Source: Desulfotignum sp.
GTDB lineage: Bacteria; Desulfobacterota; Desulfobacteria; Desulfobacterales; Desulfobacteraceae
Direction: 5' to 3'
DNA length: 6,773 nt
Assembly: GCA_011390695.1 (NCBI GenBank)
Contig: JAABRW010000035.1
Coordinates: 1-6,773, forward strand
Below the pieces are notes generated by a model, which was not told the DNA's origin, did not search any database, and saw nothing but the letters and a program-made list of their open reading frames with translations. Shown one piece after another: positions 1 to 5,117 of the stretch (within the stretch, counting starts at the first letter, position 1; each line of letters opens with the position of its first letter). Position numbers and translations under genes: made by a program.

Positions 1-93
1 AATCGATGGATTGACGGAAAAAAAATGAATCCACCGTGCGGCGGGACAGGAGGATGACTAAAAAAAAAATGTCAACAGGGCAGGGTGCGGGAC

Positions 94-127
94 AAAAAGG
101 GGCCGGTCCCTTGAATGGGACCGGCCC
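94..127 (-). terminator. Rho-independent terminator, minus strand
   Basis: An 11-bp perfect GC-rich inverted repeat (arms 100-110 and 117-127) with a 6-nt loop is followed, reading leftward, by a run of five T (complement of 94-98). The plus-strand side has no T run directly after the stem, so the signal points to transcription from the right. It is the first strong terminator after the selenoprotein gene, about 200 nt past its stop codon, and probably ends that transcript. Confidence 0.85.
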
Positions 128-143
128 ATATTCAGCATTATTC

Positions 144-180
144 TTTCATGTTTTTTTGTGCCTGCCAGGCCACGGCTGTT
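144..180. repeat. 37-bp imperfect direct repeat, copy 1
   Basis: This segment matches 255-291 at 33 of 37 positions, by direct comparison. The two copies flank the heptamer array. Each contains a GC-rich core of the form GTGCCTGCC-N-GGCCACG. There is no coding frame or transposase nearby, so this looks like a local duplication or a dispersed intergenic repeat and not the end of a mobile element. Confidence 0.75.
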
Positions 181-189
181 TATATAAAA

Positions 190-255
190 GTCGTCAGCCA
201 TCAGTACTCAGCTAACAGCTAACAGCTAAAGGCTAACAGCTAACAGCTAACAGCT
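190..255. repeat. Heptamer tandem repeat array (GCTAACA units)
   Basis: Nine consecutive 7-nt units can be laid out without any gap: GTCGTCA, GCCATCA, GTACTCA, GCTAACA twice, GCTAAAG, GCTAACA three times, and a final GCT. The left three units are diverged (G at position 1, TCA at 5-7), and the right six are nearly identical. The array ends exactly where the second copy of the 37-bp direct repeat begins. It would lie in the 3' untranslated part of the selenoprotein transcript. Its function is unknown. Such arrays usually arise by replication slippage. Confidence 0.85.
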
Positions 256-291
256 TTCATGCTTTGTTGTGCCTGCCCGGCCACGCCTGTT
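255..291. repeat. 37-bp imperfect direct repeat, copy 2
   Basis: Second copy of the repeat at 144-180, with four substitutions and no length change. It abuts the last partial GCT unit of the heptamer array and ends 37 bases before the selenoprotein stop codon. Confidence 0.75.
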
Positions 292-328
292 ACTGAGAAT
301 GTCAAAGTCAGACAATCAGAATACAGCC

Positions 329-1651
329 CTACATGGCGGTTTCCGGGTGGAACACGTTGACTTCTTTGAGATCATCTCCTAAGTATTCTCGTTCATTGGG
401 GCCTAAGATCCCCATGGACAGGCAGATGAGGGTCCACAGATGCACCACCGGGTAGTTGCCGCCATAGTGTTCGCTCAGTTCATGGATCTGGGCATGGCAA
501 TTGTGGCAGCCGGCAATGCAGTAATCCGCACCGGTGGCCTTGATCTGATCGTCTTTTATTTTGCCGTACTCCAGGCGTTCCTCCTTGAACCCGGACTGCA
601 GGAAACCGCCGCCCCCGCCGCAGCAGAAGTTGTTGGAGCGGTTGGGCTGCATGTCCACAAAATTTTCTTCTCCCACCACGGATTTGACCACAAAGCGCAG
701 GTCTTCGGCAATGGGGTCTCCATAGCTTTTGCGCACGATCTGGCAGGGATCCTGTACCGTGAATTTGATGCCCAGGTCCTTGTTCCAGTCGGAATTGACC
801 TTGAGCTTGCCTTCACGGATCCACTTGGCATAGTATTCATACAGATTTTTTACTTCAAAATTATGTTCCAGGTTGAATTTTTTCAGTCCGGCCCGGACTG
901 AGAAGGTCACGTGCCCTCACTCGGTATTGAGAAACGTCTTACACCCCAGCTTGTTGGCTTGCTTGACACTCATTTCAGTGACATGTTTCCAGGCTTCGTC
1001 GTCTGCCAGAAACATGCAGTAGTTTTCCCCGGCCCAGCCTTTGCTGCCGTAGGTCCAGTCCACCCCGGCCAGGTGCAGGATCTTCCACAAGGGCACCAGT
1101 TCATCCGGTTCTGTAACCGGTTCCCTGGAGTTCTGGTTCAGAAAAAACTCCGCCCCCTGCTTGTCAATGGGTGCTTCCATGTCGGCAAATTCCGGCTGGG
1201 CTTCTCTGTATTCTTCGAGTACGTCTTCTATAACAAATTCAAAATCCTCTTCCGTGGTACCCATGGCAGAGGTGGTATCATTTTTCAATGCCATGTCACA
1301 GGAGCCTAAGATTCCTTTGGGCCGTTCTTCTCTGGGCCGCAGGGCCCTGGCATTGAAAACCAGCTGGGGGATATCGATTTTCATGGGGCAGACATAGATG
1401 CAGCGCTGGCACATGGTGCACATCCAGGGCCAGTTGGATGCGGCAATTTCTTCATCCATGCCCAGGGCGGCCATGCGCAGAAATTTTCTGGGATCCATAT
1501 CGGCAAGCCCTGTGGCAGGGCAGCCCGAGGCACAGGCCCCGCAGGTGAGACAGGCATTCAGGTTTCCGCCTTCAGGCAGAATCTCCTTGACCTTGTCCAT
1601 GAATGTGGTTGTCTGCTTTTTTTTACCAAGTTTTATGACAGCTTCTGCCAT
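329..1651 (-). CDS. Selenocysteine-containing iron-sulfur protein, HdrD/DsrK-like (TGA at 917-919 read as Sec)
   Basis: Probable electron-transfer protein of the heterodisulfide-reductase D / DsrK type, 440 residues. Residues 34-44 and 78-88 are two CxxCxxCxxxCP motifs, each binding a 4Fe-4S cluster. A degenerate CCG-like module follows (about 100-250). The C-terminal CCG module is intact, with Cys303, Cys343-Cys344 in a CCGGGGG motif, Cys378, Cys382 and Cys385. An in-frame TGA is codon 245, in the context N-T-E-TGA-G-H. Relatives have cysteine in this E-C-G-H motif, so I read the TGA as selenocysteine. Both flanks are intact and a SECIS-like hairpin follows. The start at 1651 has an AAGGA box upstream. 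No transmembrane segment is visible, so it probably works in the cytoplasm or bound to a membrane partner outside the window. The electron donor and acceptor cannot be told. The alternative is a nonsense-mutated gene, which I consider less likely. Confidence 0.85.
884..900 (-). promoter_or_regulatory. SECIS-like stem-loop for selenocysteine insertion
   Basis: Reading the minus strand, CAGTCCG (900-894) pairs perfectly with CGGACTG (890-884) around a GGC loop (893-891). Three more A-U pairs with one mismatch can extend the helix to 904/880. The stem starts 16 nt after the TGA, and the loop lies 23 nt after it. Bacterial SECIS hairpins sit just downstream of the Sec codon, inside the coding sequence, and usually carry G at the start of the apical loop for SelB binding. 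All of this fits. The assignment is by position and shape only; no covariance search was possible. Confidence 0.75.
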
Positions 1652-1761
1652 GGAATTTTCCTTTCTTTAAAATCTCTGGTCAACAAATTTTGTGTATGGT
1701 TTCTGGAAAACTTTTCACAAGTTCAAAATTGATCATTGAATGTAAGGTGTCATAAGAGAAA

Positions 1762-2106
1762 TCAATGATAATCATGGGTTCCCATAATCACTTCTGTACC
1801 GGTCTTTTCCTGGATGAGTGCGGCCAGATCTTCGGCAGCCGTATAGGGACACCCTGGTCTGGCATTCACAAGACAGGAACTTAAATAGATTTTATCCGGT
1901 TTGATTTCAGAAATTTTGGCTGCCATGCCCAGGGCCGGCAATACCGTCCTGCCCGGGCACTCACATTTGATAAATGCCACAACTGCTGCCGGTTCCTCAA
2001 ATTTTCCTTCCCCCAGGGCTGCGGCCTTTAGACACCGCCATTCCCCCGGGCATCCATATCCCTGATCCATGTATGAACCACACCCTACTACTGCTATTTT
2101 TTCCAT
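1762..2106 (-). CDS. CGGC-domain putative metal-binding protein
   Basis: A 114-residue protein rich in cysteine: Cys9, 19, 25, 48, 50, 78 and 86. Three features mark the CGGC-domain family: an N-terminal GCGSYMDQGYGCPGEWRC segment (8-25), a C-x-CPGR segment at 48-53 that replaces the CGGCPGR motif, and SSC followed by GCPY at 76-88. The family is thought to bind metal, but its biochemical role is not established. The start at 2106 is chosen because AAGGAG lies 9 nt upstream (2116-2121) and the family begins with a short M-x-K-I-A strand. The longer frame to 2196 would add 30 residues unlike the family. The stop is 110 nt before the selenoprotein start, on the same strand. No terminator is visible between them, so the two may be cotranscribed. 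Confidence 0.85.
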   Translation of the reverse strand: MEKIAVVGCGSYMDQGYGCPGEWRCLKAAALGEGKFEEPAAVVAFIKCECPGRTVLPALGMAAKISEIKPDKIYLSSCLVNARPGCPYTAAEDLAALIQEKTGTEVIMGTHDYH

Positions 2107-2115
2107 TTTCTGCTT

Positions 2116-2121
2116 CTCCTT
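2116..2121 (-). promoter_or_regulatory. Ribosome binding site deciding the CGGC-gene start
   Basis: AAGGAG on the minus strand, 9 nt before the ATG at 2106-2104. It selects this ATG over the upstream in-frame ATG at 2196. Confidence 0.8.
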
Positions 2122-2168
2122 GCATTTTTTAATTCTTGGGTTATCCGGCATTAATTTGGAAGAATAAC

Positions 2169-2184
2169 AGCACAATACATGCCA
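2169..2184 (-). promoter_or_regulatory. Sigma-54-like (-24/-12) promoter for the CGGC gene
   Basis: The minus strand reads TGGCATG-TATT-GTGCT. Against the sigma-54 consensus TGGCACG-N4-TTGCW, the GG and GC dinucleotides are both present with exactly 10 nt between them, and only two of the other consensus positions differ. Transcription would begin near 2158, giving a leader of about 50 nt with the AAGGAG box in it. It is a single-site match, so chance cannot be excluded. Confidence 0.5.
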
Positions 2185-2383
2185 GCCTGAAAGCATAAAA
2201 ATATCGGGTTTTAATAATATGTATTTTCAGGTACTTGGCGTTCACAATAATTTCATGGATGGGGATAAAGATTGCAGTGGTGCGACCGGCCGGGCCAGGG
2301 TGGTGTCAAAGATGCAACCAGTGAAGGAAGACAGGATTCAGCCATCCATGAATACTGCAGGTACTGTTTGCAGGATATTATGC

Positions 2384-2411
2384 TTGACATTTGATTGTGA
2401 TGCGATACGAT
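2384..2411 (+). promoter_or_regulatory. Sigma-70-type promoter for the cold-shock gene
   Basis: A perfect TTGACA (-35, 2384-2389) is followed after 16 nt by TACGAT (-10, 2406-2411, four of six consensus bases). The start would be near 2418, about 110 nt before the ATG. Such a long leader is typical of cspA-type genes. Confidence 0.6.
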
Positions 2412-2416
2412 AAACC

Positions 2417-2465
2417 AACCTGTGCTGCTGGTATGCAGTCACAGATGGTTTCTTCAGGTTTTTTT
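2417..2465 (+). promoter_or_regulatory. Stem-loop and T-run in the cold-shock leader
   Basis: CTGTGCTGC (2420-2428) pairs with GCAG-T-CACAG (2435-2444): nine base pairs with one bulged T and a TGGTAT loop. A competing outer pairing joins AACCTG (2417-2422) to CAGGTT (2455-2460), directly followed by T (seven T in total, 2459-2465). The first fold would form a hairpin at the very 5' end of the mRNA. The second resembles a weak intrinsic terminator. Either could regulate csp expression by temperature; this is inference from pairing alone. Confidence 0.45.
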
Positions 2466-2527
2466 CATTGGTTGGAAGACCGCTGGAAACCGATTTATGT
2501 TTATTTTTTATACAGGAGAGTGCCAAT

Positions 2528-2728
2528 ATGGCTAAAGGTATTGTAAAATGGTTTAATGACGCAAAAGGTTTTGGATTTATTGAACAGGAAAATGGAGAAG
2601 ATGTATTTGTGCATCACACCGGAATCAATGGAGAAGGATTCAGATCGCTGAATGAAGGCGATCATGTAACCTTTGACATTGAAAACGGTCAGAAAGGCCC
2701 TGCTGCTGCAAACGTAACTGTTGACTAG
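2528..2728 (+). CDS. Cold-shock protein, CspA family
   Basis: A 66-residue single cold-shock domain, the normal full length. The RNA-binding motif 1 (KGFGFIEQ, about residues 13-20) and motif 2 (DVFVHH, about 25-30) are both present, followed by [24 protein letters not shown]. These proteins bind single-stranded RNA and DNA in the cytoplasm, melting structured mRNA as chaperones or antiterminators. The start at 2528 is supported by AGGAG (2514-2518) and by the family N-terminus M-A-K-G-I-V-K-W-F. The 20-codon upstream extension to 2468 lies in the leader. The gene is flanked by its own promoter and terminator and is probably transcribed largely alone. Which csp paralogue it is, and whether it is cold-induced, cannot be told from the sequence. 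Confidence 0.97.
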   Translation: MAKGIVKWFNDAKGFGFIEQENGEDVFVHHTGINGEGFRSLNEGDHVTFDIENGQKGPAAANVTVD

Positions 2729-2749
2729 CTGACCATTTTACTTGTTTAA

Positions 2750-2766
2750 AAGCCATATCATGGCTT
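2750..2766. repeat. Small stem-loop after the csp stop codon
   Basis: AAGCCAT (2750-2756) and ATGGCTT (2760-2766) form a perfect 7-bp inverted repeat with a 3-nt loop. No T run follows, so it is not a terminator itself. It lies just before the true terminator and may protect the mRNA 3' end. Confidence 0.4.
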
Positions 2767-2772
2767 GAAAAT

Positions 2773-2811
2773 AAAAAGCCCCTGGCCCGAGACCGGATCA
2801 GGGGCTTTTTT
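2773..2811 (+). terminator. Rho-independent terminator after csp
   Basis: AAAAAGCCCCTG (2773-2784) pairs perfectly with CAGGGGCTTTTT (2799-2810), a 12-bp stem with a GC-rich middle and a 14-nt loop, ending in six T. The A run on the left arm makes it symmetrical, so it could also act on the other strand, but no leftward gene ends here. Confidence 0.92.
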
Positions 2812-2858
2812 ACAGCCGGCAGGTCTGTCCGTGCATTTCAGAAGGAGAGAAAATACCC

Positions 2859-3476
2859 ATGGAAAAAGACATGAAGAAAAAAAATACCGGAACTATAACC
2901 CGTCAGACCTTTTATATGGCCATCCTGGTTTCCATTACAGCCGGATTCATTCTTGGTGCTGCCTATACATCTTTTAAACTGGCACAAGAAACATCAGCCG
3001 ACCATATGCATGCTGACACCACTGGACCGCCGGCACCCGACACTCCAGCTGAAACGGATGCCCGGATTTCGGAGCTTGAAAAATATCTGGAACAGAATCC
3101 GGAAGATGCCAAGGCCTGGGCAAAACTGGGTCACCTGTTTTTTGATACCAACCAGTTTGATGCAGCCATCCAGGCATATGAAAAATCACTGGCCCTGGCG
3201 CCTGAAAATCCCGGTGTCATAACTGATCTGGGGGTAATGTACCGGCGGTCCGGACAGCCTGAAAAAGCCATCCAGGCCTTTGACCGTGCAGTGGCTGTAT
3301 CTCCTGGTTTTGAAACCGCATTGTTCAACAAAGGGGTTGTTCTTATGGCGGATTTAAATGACCTGGCAGGTGCTTTGGCAGCATGGGAAGCGCTGGTGGA
3401 GATAAATCCTGACGCTGCCACGCCCGGGGGTGAGCGGGTGGCTGATGTTGTGGAACGGATGAAGCAGCAGGACTGA
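2859..3476 (+). CDS. Membrane-anchored TPR-repeat protein
   Basis: A 205-residue protein. A basic N-terminus (KKK at 6-8) precedes one hydrophobic segment (about 18-38), which is an uncleaved anchor or signal-anchor placing the rest outside the cytoplasm. A Pro/Thr/Asp-rich linker follows (about 45-68). Two clear TPR units then occur (about 84-117 and 118-151), with W/L/G/Y...A...F/Y...A...P spacing, for example AWAKLGHLFFDTNQFDAAIQ, and a weaker third unit at about 152-185. TPRs bind partner proteins. The anchor-plus-TPR layout resembles the C-terminal half of CcmI/NrfG-type cytochrome c assembly factors, but no assembly gene is adjacent, so I do not assign that role. AAGGAG lies about 11 nt before the ATG. 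The gene starts 47 nt after the csp terminator with no obvious promoter between, so it may depend on read-through or on a promoter I cannot see. Confidence 0.88.
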   Translation: MEKDMKKKNTGTITRQTFYMAILVSITAGFILGAAYTSFKLAQETSADHMHADTTGPPAPDTPAETDARISELEKYLEQNPEDAKAWAKLGHLFFDTNQFDAAIQAYEKSLALAPENPGVITDLGVMYRRSGQPEKAIQAFDRAVAVSPGFETALFNKGVVLMADLNDLAGALAAWEALVEINPDAATPGGERVADVVERMKQQD

Positions 3477-3489
3477 GGAAAAAAATTAC

Positions 3490-3517
3490 TTCGTTTTTTT
3501 TAAAAACCCAGTATAAT
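3490..3517 (+). promoter_or_regulatory. Possible promoter for the gene at 3566
   Basis: A perfect TATAAT (3512-3517) lies 16 nt after TTCGTT (3490-3495), a poor -35. Transcription would start near 3524, leaving a leader of about 40 nt. The stretch is AT-rich between two genes on the same strand, so a chance match is possible. Confidence 0.4.
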
Positions 3518-3565
3518 GGCTTTCATGGGCATGATTAAATTTTGTTATTGCACAGGAGAACATTC

Positions 3566-3898
3566 ATGACATTGTCAATACTGGAACCTATAGAAAAATT
3601 AGAAATACAGGCATATAAAAAATCCGGTCACGTGGATAAAAAAAACCATGTGCCTTTTTCCGGGTCCCCGAGGAAACATCCCTGGGACCTGGAAAAAATT
3701 ATCCTTATTGTGGATCCGTTCACACCCAATACTTTTTATTATGAGTTTAAAATACATGATATCGGATTTGCCGAGGAACTGGCCAGCATGACCAATATTG
3801 AAGGAGAGTCCGTGAGTATGGCCCGGATCTGGGTGAAAAAAAGGAGTATGGCCATCCAGAGCACCCCTTTTGTGGTGGAGGACATCCGGTCTTTTTAG
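3566..3898 (+). CDS. Conserved small protein of uncertain function
   Basis: A 110-residue soluble protein without signal peptide or membrane segment. Recognisable stretches are HVPFSGSPRKHP (28-39), a hydrophobic strand IILIVDPF (45-52), NTFYYEF (55-61) and ARIWVKKRS (86-94) near the end. I recall similar proteins of this length in other deltaproteobacteria, sometimes labelled inorganic pyrophosphatase. I see no pyrophosphatase active-site signature here, and would not transfer that name. The start at 3566 is favoured over 3542 because AGGAG (3554-3558) is 7 nt before it and would lie inside the longer frame. The gene ends 31 nt from the end of the convergent M20 peptidase gene, with no clear terminator between them. 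It may have its own promoter (TATAAT at 3512). Confidence 0.8.
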   Translation: MTLSILEPIEKLEIQAYKKSGHVDKKNHVPFSGSPRKHPWDLEKIILIVDPFTPNTFYYEFKIHDIGFAEELASMTNIEGESVSMARIWVKKRSMAIQSTPFVVEDIRSF

Positions 3899-3929
3899 CA
3901 TTTCCCCTTTGTTTTGGGTTTGTTATGGA

Positions 3930-5057
3930 TTACTTGCCTGCCAGCTGCCGGCAGACCCGGCTGATCAGGGTAACCATCTTTGGAATACTTTCCAGTTCCA
4001 CGTATTCATCGTTTCTGTGGGAATTGGCGCCCACGAGGCCCAGCCCGTCAATGGTGGGAATACCCACTGATGCGGTCAGATTGCCGTCGGAACATCCCCC
4101 CGTGGTGATGGCCCCCATTGTGATGCCTATTTTTCGGGCCTGGGTCATGATCAGGTCCTGTATGGCCAGACTTTCCGGGGTGGCGGTCATGGGGGGGCGG
4201 TCAATACAGCCGGAGACTTTGATAAATGATTGTGCAAACAACCGTTTTCGGGAAAGCCGGAAGAAAAAATCCTCCACCCGCTGTTTTTCTTTGGGGTCCA
4301 GAATCCGGACATCCACGGATGCTTTGGCATAGGCAGGAATGATATTGATTTTGTCCCCGCCGCTGATCACTGTTACCTGGGCGGACGTGCCCAGGTTTTC
4401 ATCATTGAGATCCTGGATCAGGGGAACCAGGTGGGCCAGCTCCACCACGGCATTGACGCCCTTGTGGGGATCTGCCCCGGCATGGGCTTCTTTGCCTGTG
4501 ACCGCCAGGTGAAACCATCCCCCGCCTTTTCTCTGGTTCACCAGATGATAATCCGGCCGGCAGGGTTCAAACACCAGGACCCGGCGGCAGGTTTTGGCCG
4601 TCTCCAGGATCAGGGGCCGGGACTGGGTGGAACCGGTCTCTTCATCCCCGTTGAACAGCACGCAGACAGACATTTTGTCCAGGTCCCCGGTTTTTTTCAG
4701 GGTTTCCAGGGCATGCAGCGCCACCAGGAGTCCCCCTTTCATATCACAGACCCCGGGTCCCCGGGCCCGGTTGTCCTGGAGGGAAAAGGGCCTTTGGGCT
4801 GCCTCGCCTTCAGGGAAAACCGTATCCATGTGGCCCAGTAACATCATATCATGGGGCGGGTCCCCAAGGGTGGCCTTGAGGCAGGGAACCGTACCGTTTC
4901 CCGGCAGTTGTATACCACAGGCCATGCCCAGGCGGGAAAACCGTTCCTGAAAAAAATGTGCGACTTTCAGCACGCCGTCATTGTTTCCGGAAGCAGAGTC
5001 TGTGTTTACAATATGTTTAAAATCATCCAGAAACCGGTCGATATCTGTAAATTCCAT
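3930..5057 (-). CDS. M20-family zinc metallopeptidase (carboxypeptidase G2 / ArgE-DapE type)
   Basis: A 375-residue di-zinc hydrolase that removes an amino acid or acyl group from a small peptide or acyl-amino acid. All expected residues are present: His76 and the catalytic-site Asp78 in GHMDTVFP, bridging Asp105 in CDMKGG, the base Glu139 with metal ligand Glu140 in NGDEETGS, ligand Glu164 in FEPCR, the lid-domain His192 in KEAHAG, and His347 in SHRNDEY. The length is normal and there is no signal peptide, so it should be cytoplasmic. The GHMDTVFP...EPCR pattern is closest to the CPG2-like branch. The exact substrate is not readable. It follows the two permease genes by 60 nt on the same strand, suggesting it cleaves what they import. 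AAGG at about 10 nt upstream supports the ATG at 5057. Confidence 0.93.
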   Translation of the reverse strand: MEFTDIDRFLDDFKHIVNTDSASGNNDGVLKVAHFFQERFSRLGMACGIQLPGNGTVPCLKATLGDPPHDMMLLGHMDTVFPEGEAAQRPFSLQDNRARGPGVCDMKGGLLVALHALETLKKTGDLDKMSVCVLFNGDEETGSTQSRPLILETAKTCRRVLVFEPCRPDYHLVNQRKGGGWFHLAVTGKEAHAGADPHKGVNAVVELAHLVPLIQDLNDENLGTSAQVTVISGGDKINIIPAYAKASVDVRILDPKEKQRVEDFFFRLSRKRLFAQSFIKVSGCIDRPPMTATPESLAIQDLIMTQARKIGITMGAITTGGCSDGNLTASVGIPTIDGLGLVGANSHRNDEYVELESIPKMVTLISRVCRQLAGK

Positions 5058-5058
5058 T

Positions 5059-5085
5059 CTTCGTGGCCTTGGTGTTGTTCGTGGT
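5059..5085. repeat. Three 9-nt units in the oppC-peptidase gap
   Basis: Consecutive 9-nt segments CTTCGTGGC, CTTGGTGTT and GTTCGTGGT share a TTnGTG core. Short degenerate repeats of this TTCGTG type recur in intergenic DNA of many deltaproteobacteria, as I recall. The rightmost unit is followed by an A-rich stretch. The array lies just upstream of the peptidase start and overlaps the region of its ribosome binding site. Confidence 0.45.
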
Positions 5086-5117
5086 AAAAATCAGCAGCAG
5101 GAACCCGGGGCACGGGA

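Larger units (their letters stand above)
1..328. other. Intergenic region at the left edge, no convincing gene
   Basis: This stretch lies downstream of the minus-strand selenoprotein gene. From left to right it holds about 90 bases without recognisable content, a rho-independent terminator for leftward transcription, one copy of a 37-bp direct repeat, a heptamer tandem array, the second copy of the 37-bp repeat, and a short spacer to the stop codon at 329. A short plus-strand frame is open from the window edge to a TGA at 55-57; it could be the tail of a gene outside the window but is too short to judge. Confidence 0.6.
2107..2527. other. 421-bp divergent intergenic region between CGGC gene and csp
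   Basis: No convincing gene. It holds, from left to right, the ribosome binding site and a sigma-54-like promoter of the minus-strand CGGC gene, an 11-bp inverted repeat with widely separated arms, a sigma-70-type promoter for the cold-shock gene, and the roughly 110-nt cold-shock leader with its stem-loop. A 64-codon plus-strand frame beginning at 2219 has no ribosome binding site and no recognisable protein character. Confidence 0.7.

Noticed and set aside
1..57. 3' end of a plus-strand gene ending at TGA 55-57
   Set aside because: Only 18 codons are visible, with low-complexity content. No terminator for that direction is clear.
190..255. CRISPR array
   Set aside because: Units are 7 nt with no spacers, so this is a simple tandem repeat.
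440..901. Plus-strand 153-codon open frame opposite the selenoprotein gene
   Set aside because: It is antisense to a well-supported gene and the translation has no family-like motifs; the same holds for the frames at 911-1309 and 1398-1670.
329..910. A separate 193-residue protein starting at GTG 910
   Set aside because: It begins inside the conserved E-C/U-G-H motif, lacks an N-terminal half needed by the family, and is in frame with the upstream part. It is better explained as the C-terminal part of a selenoprotein.
917..919. TGA as an ordinary nonsense mutation creating a pseudogene
   Set aside because: Both sides are intact, the codon replaces a conserved cysteine, and a hairpin follows at SECIS distance. 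A random nonsense mutation would not predict these. A sequencing error cannot be fully excluded.
1762..1764. TGA of the CGGC gene as a second selenocysteine codon
   Set aside because: The protein already has the family's usual length and no stem-loop or conserved continuation follows.
2219..2413. Plus-strand 64-codon frame in the divergent region
   Set aside because: It has no ribosome binding site, no recognisable protein character, and overlaps the predicted csp promoter.
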